Below, piece by piece: positions 1-5,526 of a DNA stretch of 6,108 nt (positions within the stretch are counted from its first letter, which is position 1; each line of letters opens with the position of its first letter). The notes beneath the pieces were generated by a model. The model was not told the DNA's origin. It made no database searches and was given only the letters and a program-made list of their open reading frames with translations. A program made the translations under genes and the position numbers. The stretch is taken from assembly GCA_011055475.1 (NCBI GenBank), contig DSDH01000702.1:1-6108 (forward strand), in the 5' to 3' direction. This DNA comes from Phycisphaerales bacterium. GTDB taxonomy: Bacteria > Planctomycetota > Phycisphaerae > Sedimentisphaerales > Anaerohalosphaeraceae.

Positions 1-930
1 GACCAAGTCGTTGTGGAACGGTAGTTGCTCATCGCTCAACACTGCCTTCAACATCTCGGCGCCGACCTGATTTTCTGTCTCATTGGTGGTAATCCGGCGG
101 ATCATCAAGGGGGATACCCAGCGTGGGCTATTCGGAGTCGCCCGTTCTAGTAATACCACGAGGCTTTCGTACTGGTGCCCAAGAGTGACTGGTTTGTTAC
201 CTTTGATGGGATTGGATTGGTAGACGAACCCCCGGTCACTGAGCGTGTGGGCAAACAGACGTCGGTAAGACGTCGCCCGCCCGTTGGTCATTTGCTCAAT
301 CCATTTCGGCGTCAGAACACCTCTATCTTCCAGATATCGAACGAAGATCGAGCGTCCCAACAGAGTATAAGTTACAGCGTTGGAGAGCCCTCTACCCACA
401 AGTCGCTCTCGCATTGTCCCCATATCTTTAACCAAACGATGATCGGCACGCGTTTGATGGTCAACCTTTTGCCCCTCGACTGTGTCCCAAAAGGCACCGG
501 TCTCAAGATAAATGCGTTCGTAGTGATTTGCGACGAGTTTCTCTCTGATGCGCCGCTGAGCCGTTAGACTGTCATTCAACCCTGCCAACGATTGCAGCAA
601 ACGAGATGGCGTGTCGAAGTCCTCGTCACGGCTTGCTATGGGGGATTCATACGCATTGTAGACACGAATTTCGTGAGGAAGGGTGACAAATAACAGCGGG
701 ACCTTGCTCTGGCTCCACACGTTTTTGTGAAGCTGTCGGATCTTCTCGGGATCTAATTCGCTCAATCGACTGAAGTAGGCCAGGGGATTTTTTCCGACAA
801 AAAGAGCTGCATCGACGTCGGGTATGGAGCGTCGGCTTGGCCAGCGGATCCTCTCCTCGCGCAAGAAGCCAGGACTCTCGGCATAGTGAAGTTCTTCGAG
901 TAAAATTTTCTCTAGATCATGAACAACCAC
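1..930 (-). CDS. N-terminal part of a large N6-adenine DNA methylase / type IIG restriction-modification-like protein (runs off left edge)
   Basis: An uninterrupted minus-strand frame of 310 codons runs from a GTG at 930-928 to the left edge. The start is well fixed: the in-frame TAG at 952-950 lies just upstream, GTG is the only start codon after it, and a GGAG Shine-Dalgarno ends 8 bases before it. Recognisable segments are NPLAYF (residues 49-53 region), LHKNVW (67-72), PLLFVTLPHEIRVYNAY (78-94) and GRSIFVRYLEDRGVL (192-206). From memory of the family, this order of an NPLAYF-type segment, an LH..VW segment, a strand-rich LPxEIRVYN segment and a helical GRSIFVRYLEDRG segment is the N-terminal region of large Eco57I-like or N-6 DNA methylase proteins. 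The SAM-binding and NPPY catalytic motifs would lie beyond the window, so methylation activity is not shown. Residues after about 210 match my memory of the family less well. The gene is less GC-rich than the operon to its right, which suggests separate ancestry. Another methylase-containing defence protein remains possible. Confidence 0.62.
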   Translation of the reverse strand, partial: MVVHDLEKILLEELHYAESPGFLREERIRWPSRRSIPDVDAALFVGKNPLAYFSRLSELDPEKIRQLHKNVWSQSKVPLLFVTLPHEIRVYNAYESPIASRDEDFDTPSRLLQSLAGLNDSLTAQRRIREKLVANHYERIYLETGAFWDTVEGQKVDHQTRADHRLVKDMGTMRERLVGRGLSNAVTYTLLGRSIFVRYLEDRGVLTPKWIEQMTNGRATSYRRLFAHTLSDRGFVYQSNPIKGNKPVTLGHQYESLVVLLERATPNSPRWVSPLMIRRITTNETENQVGAEMLKAVLSDEQLPFHNDLV

Positions 931-938
931 ACCCGAAT

Positions 939-945
939 CTCCTTT
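939..945 (-). promoter_or_regulatory. Shine-Dalgarno AAAGGAG for the methylase-like gene
   Basis: On the minus strand AAAGGAG is followed by an 8-base spacer and GTG at 930. An in-frame TAG lies about 20 bases upstream of the GTG. Together these decide the non-ATG start. Confidence 0.75.
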
Positions 946-980
946 TTTCTAAAGCCGAGAAAATTAAAATCGTCACTCCA

Positions 981-1009
981 ATTATAGCACATTTGTTCTT
1001 TGAGGACAA
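981..1009 (-). promoter_or_regulatory. Sigma-70-type promoter with extended -10 for the methylase-like gene
   Basis: Reading the minus strand, TTGTCC (1009-1004, 4 of 6 matches to TTGACA) is followed by a 17-base spacer and a perfect TATAAT (986-981). The spacer ends in TGC, giving a TGn extended -10. Transcription would begin near 974, leaving a leader of about 45 bases before the GTG at 930. The right-hand end lies five bases from the 8-bp duplication that flanks the MITE-like element, so whatever normally sat upstream of the -35 box has been displaced. Assignment rests on consensus match, spacing and position in an AT-rich gap. Confidence 0.72.
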
Positions 1010-1014
1010 TGGTT

Positions 1015-1022
1015 TGCCCCAC
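1015..1022. repeat. Left copy of 8-bp target-site duplication TGCCCCAC
   Basis: TGCCCCAC abuts the first base of the MITE-like element and is repeated exactly at 1114-1121, directly after its last base. The match stops at the junctions: the outer flanking bases differ. This is the expected footprint of one transposition event with an 8-bp staggered cut. Confidence 0.78.
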
Positions 1023-1113
1023 GTAACTGCTGCTCAGGCCAGCCCCTTGCTGCGATGGAGAATGGGGGGGCCCCGCCCATCCACTGCAAACGGGCGCTAG
1101 GCTGAGCAGTTAC
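1023..1113. mobile_element. 91-bp MITE-like non-autonomous element with IS66-type ends
   Basis: The element begins GTAACTGCT and ends AGCAGTTAC, which are exact inverted repeats. Complementarity continues inward with small gaps (GCTCAGGCC near 1032-1040 against GGCTGAGC at 1100-1107, and TTGC.GCGATGG near 1048-1058 against CCATCCACTGCAA at 1078-1089). It ends in a GC-rich centre around the imperfect palindrome at 1062-1080, so nearly the whole element can fold into one long hairpin. It is flanked exactly on both sides by the 8-bp repeat TGCCCCAC. It has no room for a transposase and no coding frame of its own. IS66-family insertion sequences are known for ends starting GTAA and for 8-bp target duplications, so an IS66-type transposase acting in trans is the likely mobiliser. 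The family assignment is inference; the inverted and direct repeats are seen directly. Confidence 0.78.
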
Positions 1114-1121
1114 TGCCCCAC
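1114..1121. repeat. Right copy of 8-bp target-site duplication TGCCCCAC
   Basis: This is an exact copy of bases 1015-1022, starting at the base after the terminal inverted repeat. Both copies being intact suggests a fairly recent insertion or one that has not been rearranged since. Removing the element and one copy gives a plausible uninterrupted site in which TGCCCCAC runs straight into AGCACAGCCC. Confidence 0.78.
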
Positions 1122-1289
1122 AGCACAGCCCACAGGGAAAACGTAGCGATTTGGGGCCTTATAAAGCCCCGGGATCCGTTCTGACGCATTGGAAAAGCTC
1201 ATCAATCCCAGGCGGCGCGTATGGAAGACTCTGTTGAAAAACGGCGCGTTCGGCTTTCCATAGCAAACGGCTTTTGACTAAGCAACAAC
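1122..1289. other. Intergenic stretch downstream of the operon, no gene seen
   Basis: Apart from the hairpin at 1153-1170 I see no coding frame with a start and ribosome site. There is a 7-bp inverted repeat TATGGAA / TTCCATA (1220-1226 and 1256-1262) and a repeated CGGCGCGT (1213-1220 and 1242-1249). On the minus strand a CGTTTTT tract occurs near 1235-1242, but I cannot pair a proper stem immediately before it. The end of the operon transcript is therefore not identified. Confidence 0.5.
1153..1170. other. Short GC-rich hairpin with AT loop
   Basis: The 18 bases GGGGCCTTATAAAGCCCC form a near-perfect palindrome. A 5-bp G+C stem is extended by two or three weaker pairs around a TATA loop. 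It lies between the end of the HEAT-repeat gene and the promoter of the methylase-like gene, where a terminator for the right-hand operon would be expected. However, neither strand carries a T tract after the stem, so I do not call it an intrinsic terminator. A transcript-end stabilising hairpin or a protein site are alternatives. Confidence 0.35.
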
Positions 1290-2327
1290 TCAAGGCTCTC
1301 CCTCCCACCACTGCCGCCAGGCCTCTGCATTGGCGCCGAAGGACTGCCCGGTGACCGATTCCAGGGCCTCGACGACGCTTTTCCTTTGTGCCCCATTCTC
1401 CTCTCCCGATAGCGCCTGGATGAGGGCGTCGATCACTTGCTCTTCCGGGCCGATCAAGCTGATGCCCAACACAAGCGCCTGGCGAACCTGTTCATCGGGA
1501 TCCGCCATCGCCTCCACCATGGCCGGGGCGGCGGGCGCGCTCGCCTCGCCGATCAAGCCTAACGAAAGCGCGGCGGCCCGGCGGACGAAGTCGCTTTCGT
1601 CCCCCAGCGCTTCGGTCAGGGCGGGGACAGCGTCGGCGGCCTCCGAACCGATGGCGCCCAGGGCCGCGGCGGCTGCGCTGCGTTCCGAGGCTCGTTCGGC
1701 GTCCAAAAGCACGACGAGATGGGGCGCGGCGTCGGCGGCGCCCGACCCGATGAAGCCCAGGCCCATCGCGGCGTATTCGCGCACCAGCGCGCTCTCGTCC
1801 TGCAGCGCGTTGGTCAAAGCAGGAACCGCGTCTCGCGCCTGGGGGCCGATCCTGCCCAGCCCCAGGGCGACGTAGGCCCGCACTTCCTCGTCCTCTTCTC
1901 GTTCCAGCGCCTGGATCATAGCCGGGATGGCGTGGCGGGCGTCGGGGCCGATCTCGCCCAGCGCCTCGCCAACCGCCAGGCGCACCCACTTGTCCTCATC
2001 CTCGAGGGCGTAGACGAGGGCCAGCGCTGCCTCTCGCGCCTCCGGGCCGATCTCGCCCAAAATCGTGGCGGCCGCCCAGCGAACCTCCGCGTCCTCGTGC
2101 TCCAGGGCCTGGGCGAGCGCGGGAACGGCGTCGGCGCCGGTGTCGAGCAGGATCTCGAAGGCCGCCTCGCGCACGTCCTCCCGCTCGTCCGCCAGGGACC
2201 GGATGGCGGCATGGATTTGGGGGTCGCGGGTGACGGGGATGGGCGCATCGTCAGGCGTCGGCGTCCCTGGCGAGCAGGTGGTCAGCCCGGTCGCGATCAC
2301 ACAAAGTACAATGAATGTCCTGCGCAT
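1290..2327 (-). CDS. HEAT-repeat (PBS-lyase-like) protein with lipoprotein-like N-terminus
   Basis: A protein of 345 residues built almost wholly from HEAT repeats. The repeat signature is a VR or similar pair (52, 82, 115, 149, 182, 248, 281) followed about 10 residues later by GxIG (91-94, 124-127, 158-161, 191-194, 224-227, 257-260), with a period of 33-34 residues and about eight units. The unit near 214 lacks VR. The N-terminus has Arg2-Arg3, a hydrophobic stretch (4-15) and LTTC ending at Cys18, followed by a Pro/Thr-rich linker, as in an exported lipoprotein. Thr before the Cys is unusual for a lipobox. The C-terminus (TGQSFG...WRQWW, 326-341) is a tail often seen after such repeats. 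HEAT solenoids are protein-binding scaffolds; no enzyme motif is visible. AAAGG lies 7 bases before the ATG. The gene starts 38 bases after the HerA gene and is probably on the same transcript, but its likely location outside the membrane argues against a direct role with HerA. Confidence 0.88.
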   Translation of the reverse strand: MRRTFIVLCVIATGLTTCSPGTPTPDDAPIPVTRDPQIHAAIRSLADEREDVREAAFEILLDTGADAVPALAQALEHEDAEVRWAAATILGEIGPEAREAALALVYALEDEDKWVRLAVGEALGEIGPDARHAIPAMIQALEREEDEEVRAYVALGLGRIGPQARDAVPALTNALQDESALVREYAAMGLGFIGSGAADAAPHLVVLLDAERASERSAAAAALGAIGSEAADAVPALTEALGDESDFVRRAAALSLGLIGEASAPAAPAMVEAMADPDEQVRQALVLGISLIGPEEQVIDALIQALSGEENGAQRKSVVEALESVTGQSFGANAEAWRQWWEGEP

Positions 2328-2365
2328 TGATCGACCTTTCCTCTATAGGCACGACGCACCTGGGC

Positions 2366-4108
2366 CTAGATTTCGACCTCGCCCTCGTCCCCCCGCAGCA
2401 ACGAGCGCCCGCGCGCCAGCGTCGCCTCCGCGCCATTTTTGCCCTCCGCAGCGAGCCCCAATTCCGCGTACAAAGCCGGGCCGTAGGTGCGGGTCTTGAC
2501 GACGACGGGCATGGGCACGGCGTGACCCATCATGAGTGCCTGCTGGCGGCTGTCGAGCCGGGCCAGCACCTCGCGCAGGGTGTTGGCGCCGCTGATGCCG
2601 GCAAATACCGCCCGCACGTCGCTCTCGTCGTCCAGGAGACAGGTGACACGGGTGCCGATCTGGCTCATGATCTCCGGGTCGATGCCGCTGGGGCGCTGGT
2701 CGACGATGAGCAGGGTGACGTTGTACTTGCGCAACTCCCGGGCGATGGTGCCGAAGATGGTGTGCCGGGCGATGGCGGGATCGAGGAACTTGTGGGCCTC
2801 CTCGATGGTGATGACCAGGGGGCGCGGCTCCTGCCCGCCCGCCCCGGACGATCCGACGTCCCCCTGGGCCGCCTCCTTGCGCCGCACGTAGTGCTCGTGG
2901 ATGCGCCGGGTGAGGTAGTTGGCCACCAGCAGGTAGGCCTCCAGGCTGTTGCCGTAGCGCCCGAACTCCAGGACGACGTTGATGCCCCCGTCGAGATGAT
3001 CCAGCAACTGCCGCACCGGGTCCTCGGCGGCCCGAGGGTGCAGGAAGTCGAAGCGGCGGAACATCCCCAGCTTGCGCTGGATGGCACCCAGGGTGCCCCC
3101 GTGGATGGTGCCCCGCTCCAGGGCGCTCTCCAATTCCGCCAGGGGGTCGTGCTCGTCCAGCAGCCGGGCGACCCAGCCCTGGCCCAGCCGGCGGCGGAGG
3201 AAGTAGAGCGCGCCGACCTGCACGTCCGAGAGGGCCATCAGGTTGGCCAGGCTGTCCACGTCCTCCGGCTCGATCTGCTCGTAACCGATGCGTATGACCC
3301 CATCGACCTTGCTGCCCCGCCGGCGGGACGATTGCTCATCCAGCGTAAAGACGACGACGCGGCCGGGGAAGAGTTGGCTCAAGCCCTTGACCTGCTGTTT
3401 CGATTCGTCCTGGCTCTTCCAACCGTACTCGTTGTGCATGTCGAAGACCAGGTTGACGGCCACGTTTTCCCGCACCAGCCCCGCCAGCAGCATACGGGTG
3501 AGGAAACTCTTGCCGGTGCCGGTCTTGCCGAACACGCCCGCCGAGCGCTCGACGAAACGGTGCAGGTCGAGCGCCACGTGGACGCCTTCCATTTCCAGTG
3601 GCTCGCCCACGTAGAAGTAGCCCGGCTCCTCCTCCCGTCCGAAGATCAGGCCGACCTCTTCCTCGCTGGCGGTGTAGACCGGCCGGAAGTGGGAGGGGAT
3701 GGTCTTGACCGGTTTCGGCTCGTCGTCGCCCGCGTCCAGCATCAACATCGGCGAGACGTGAATGCGGCCGTAGACGGCGGTCCCCCGGTAGACCCGGGCC
3801 AGGAAATCGTCGTCGTCGGTCCCGTGCATCGTTTCGGGCGGGGCCTTCTCGATCAGGGGATTCAGGGCATCCAGCTGCACGTCGGTGACGATGGAGAAGA
3901 AACGCCGTCCGGTCCGGCCGTGGGCCACGACGTACCGGCCCACTGCCAATCCCTCGATGACGGTGGCGCGGTCCAGCTTGACGTCCAATCCCTGGGAGAG
4001 ACTGCCGCCCACGACGATGCCCAGTTTCTGGCGGGGGCGGGAGTCGGGCTCGGCCGGTCGAGGGCCGAAAAAGGCGTCGAGTTCCTGTTCGGGTGTGCGT
4101 TCGTTCAT
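2366..4108 (-). CDS. herA: HerA-type hexameric DNA translocase/helicase ATPase (HAS-barrel + DUF87)
   Basis: The protein has 580 residues from the chosen start. Order of parts: an N-terminal beta-rich HAS-barrel (about 28-85, LGIVVGG... to FSIVTDV), then an FtsK/HerA RecA-like ATPase with Walker A GKTGTGKS (194-201). DMHNEY (223-228), typical of HerA, follows. Next come a helical insertion (about 280-365), Walker B VITIEEAHKF with tandem glutamates at 436-437, and a sensor region around DQRPSG (470-475). The final conserved stretch is GTRVTCLLDDESD (485-497). HerA proteins pump DNA and partner the NurA nuclease in DNA-end resection; NurA is encoded three genes upstream. I chose ATG 4108 because TAGG lies 6 bases before it and the upstream stop lies 7 bases away. 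The ATG at 4132 would add eight residues and overlap the previous gene by 17 bases, with no visible ribosome site. Sequence stays high-GC like its neighbours. A defence role, as for HerA with other nucleases, is possible. Confidence 0.93.
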   Translation of the reverse strand: MNERTPEQELDAFFGPRPAEPDSRPRQKLGIVVGGSLSQGLDVKLDRATVIEGLAVGRYVVAHGRTGRRFFSIVTDVQLDALNPLIEKAPPETMHGTDDDDFLARVYRGTAVYGRIHVSPMLMLDAGDDEPKPVKTIPSHFRPVYTASEEEVGLIFGREEEPGYFYVGEPLEMEGVHVALDLHRFVERSAGVFGKTGTGKSFLTRMLLAGLVRENVAVNLVFDMHNEYGWKSQDESKQQVKGLSQLFPGRVVVFTLDEQSSRRRGSKVDGVIRIGYEQIEPEDVDSLANLMALSDVQVGALYFLRRRLGQGWVARLLDEHDPLAELESALERGTIHGGTLGAIQRKLGMFRRFDFLHPRAAEDPVRQLLDHLDGGINVVLEFGRYGNSLEAYLLVANYLTRRIHEHYVRRKEAAQGDVGSSGAGGQEPRPLVITIEEAHKFLDPAIARHTIFGTIARELRKYNVTLLIVDQRPSGIDPEIMSQIGTRVTCLLDDESDVRAVFAGISGANTLREVLARLDSRQQALMMGHAVPMPVVVKTRTYGPALYAELGLAAEGKNGAEATLARGRSLLRGDEGEVEI

Positions 4109-4115
4109 GGGTAGC

Positions 4116-4907
4116 CTAAGTCTGGTCATCATACATCTGCATTGGGCCCCAGCGTTCCTCGTAGAGCGCGATCAGTTGACCCTCCATCTCACGCAGCAGG
4201 CCCAGCTTGTACGGGCCGTGGATCCGGTTGTCCAGGTGGAGGATATCCAGGAAGGTCTGCTCGAATTCGGGTGGTTTGACCGCCAGGCTGCGCAGCATGT
4301 GGGTCGGGCGAGAGGCGTGCCGGTTGTAGTTGGGCCGTTCGTTCCACACCATCATCACGTCCACGATGAGGTTCTTGATGACTTTCAGGTCGAGGCCGAC
4401 CCATTCCCGGCGGCGCAGGTATTTGTCGTAGCGATAGATGCGGGCGTGGAGCAGGCGCAAATTGGCCCGGACCCGCTCCATCATCTCCTCATCGGTGTAC
4501 ACTGTTTCGTCGGGTCTGCACAGTTGGGCAGTCAGATCGTCCTTGTCGATCAAGGGCTCGTGGTCGAAACAGAAGCCCATCTGGTGAGGCAGGTGGCAAC
4601 TGACGTCGAACCACACGCCGCGATAGACGAACTTGTCGATCACCTGGGAGGCGACGGGAAAGGCGGGGTTATCGACGCCGGCGATGGCCAGCATGATCTT
4701 GCGGCAACCGATGCGCTGCAGAGTCGCCAACCGTTCCTCATCGGAGATCGGCTCGCTGACGACCATCAGCATGTCGATGTCGGAGTAGGCGTCATCCTCG
4801 CCGCTGGCGCTGGAACCGATGAGGAAAATCGCCCGTACACGCTCGTCGGCGGCGTACCCGGATTCCCGGATGAAGGATCGGGCTGCCCGGTGGTGGATGT
4901 CGTTCAT
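4116..4907 (-). CDS. Pol-beta-fold nucleotidyltransferase domain protein
   Basis: The protein has 263 residues. The N-terminal part carries the nucleotidyltransferase signature: Gly31-Ser32 in FLIGSSASG, then Asp43 and Asp45 in the SDIDMLMVV strand, spaced as in the family's GSx(n)DxD motif. Asp101 in VWFDVSCHL is the likely third metal-binding carboxylate. The catalytic set therefore looks complete. Residues 138-263 are predicted mainly helical, with a WNxRPNYNRHASRPTHML segment (188-205) and KPPEFEQTFLDIL (211-223). These resemble the helical substrate-binding half of stand-alone nucleotidyltransferases such as the kanamycin-type and DUF4037-like enzymes. The substrate cannot be told from the sequence: an NMP or AMP could be moved to a small molecule, protein or nucleic acid. 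GAGG is 5 bases before the ATG. Gaps of 7 bases on both sides place it tightly between the barrel protein and HerA, implying co-expression with the HerA-NurA machinery. Confidence 0.88.
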   Translation of the reverse strand: MNDIHHRAARSFIRESGYAADERVRAIFLIGSSASGEDDAYSDIDMLMVVSEPISDEERLATLQRIGCRKIMLAIAGVDNPAFPVASQVIDKFVYRGVWFDVSCHLPHQMGFCFDHEPLIDKDDLTAQLCRPDETVYTDEEMMERVRANLRLLHARIYRYDKYLRRREWVGLDLKVIKNLIVDVMMVWNERPNYNRHASRPTHMLRSLAVKPPEFEQTFLDILHLDNRIHGPYKLGLLREMEGQLIALYEERWGPMQMYDDQT

Positions 4908-4914
4908 GTTTTCC

Positions 4915-5526
4915 TCACAAACGGCTCAACCGTCGCAGCAATCCCTCGAGGCGCACGGGATCGCTGGACAGCAGGCGCACTAATGCCCGCCCGGCTTCGA
5001 TCAAGAAACGCTCTCGCTCGCTTTCCGCCCGACTGGCGGCCGCGGTCCGCAGGCTGGCGGCCAGGAGTTCGTCGACGGGCACCTCGCGGGCGTCGAGCAC
5101 CAAGCGGAAGTAATCAAATGCATAGGTGTTTCCAGCGCTGGTAAAGGCCTGCACCTCTTCGTCGGTGCATTGGTAGAGCCAGTCGAGCGTCACCGGGGGC
5201 TGTGCTGGCAGGCAATGGCGAATGTCTTCGTCGTGCGCGCATCCCACCGCCAGGACGCTGACCTCGATGGGGATCTGGCGGTTCCGCCGCTGGTCGCGCA
5301 CGACCTCCTCCGGCGGGTCGGCGCTGACGATCTGGCGCACCAGGGGATCGTCCTCCATGCTGACGTCGTAGATCAGGCCGTAGATCGCGCTACCCGGCGC
5401 CAGGCCCTCGGCCCGGACGAAGGAGCCGAAGGCCGGGATGTCGGGTTGCATGACGGCGCACCCAATGGCGAAACCTCGTGTACCGGCCCGCAACACACGC
5501 CCCACGCGGATCGTCTGTGACGTCAT
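4915..5526 (-). CDS. 203-residue protein with HAS-barrel-like N-terminus, between nurA and the nucleotidyltransferase
   Basis: I do not recognise a named family with certainty. Residues 6-68 (VGRVLRAGTRGFAIG... GSFVRAEG... GLIYDV) follow the pattern of a HAS-type beta-barrel: a GRV strand, a GxFV strand and a G-I-YD strand. The HerA barrel in the same operon has the same pattern (LGIVVGG..., GRYVVA, FSIVTDV). A second strand-rich part (85-115) has Cys96 and Cys105. The C-terminal 60 residues are helical and Arg/Glu/Leu-rich, with no enzyme motif. The start is the ATG at 5526, which overlaps the NurA stop as TGATG; GGAGGAG lies 6 bases upstream. An in-frame TTG at 5529 would sit too close to that site. 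Translational coupling to NurA suggests an adaptor or loading subunit for the HerA-NurA complex. That role is inference from context and the weak barrel likeness. Confidence 0.85.
   Translation of the reverse strand: MTSQTIRVGRVLRAGTRGFAIGCAVMQPDIPAFGSFVRAEGLAPGSAIYGLIYDVSMEDDPLVRQIVSADPPEEVVRDQRRNRQIPIEVSVLAVGCAHDEDIRHCLPAQPPVTLDWLYQCTDEEVQAFTSAGNTYAFDYFRLVLDAREVPVDELLAASLRTAAASRAESERERFLIEAGRALVRLLSSDPVRLEGLLRRLSRL

Noticed and set aside
175..567. 130-codon plus-strand frame in the left block
   Set aside because: It lies entirely opposite the continuous 310-codon methylase-like frame, which has a promoter, a Shine-Dalgarno and family-typical segments. The plus-strand frame has none.
837..1100. 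87-codon plus-strand frame running into the MITE-like element
   Set aside because: It overlaps the start, promoter and part of the transposon-like element of the minus-strand gene, and its product has no recognisable features.
1153..1170. Intrinsic terminator for the right-hand operon
   Set aside because: The hairpin is real, but no T tract follows it on either strand, so terminator function is not supported.
1227..1242. Possible insertion-sequence end (GACTCTGTTGAAAAAC)
   Set aside because: It resembles ends I associate with some insertion sequences, but there is no partner inverted repeat, no direct duplication and no transposase remnant in the window.
2315..4114. 599-codon open frame on the plus strand opposite herA
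   Set aside because: It mirrors a gene with clear Walker A, Walker B and HerA motifs. Its translation is a low-complexity mix rich in Val, Asp, Gly, Gln and Leu with no recognisable domain, as expected for the antisense frame of a GC-rich gene.
4318..4339. HEPN-like RxxxxxH pattern (Arg191 to His197) in the helical half of the nucleotidyltransferase
   Set aside because: The spacing fits an RNase HEPN motif by chance. The surrounding sequence (WNxRP...RPTHML then KPPEFEQ) better matches the ordinary helical substrate-binding half of such nucleotidyltransferases.
3885..5144. 419-codon open frame on the plus strand across three minus-strand genes
   Set aside because: It crosses the boundaries of the herA, nucleotidyltransferase and 203-residue genes and has no ribosome site or domain. 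It is a shadow of their codon bias.
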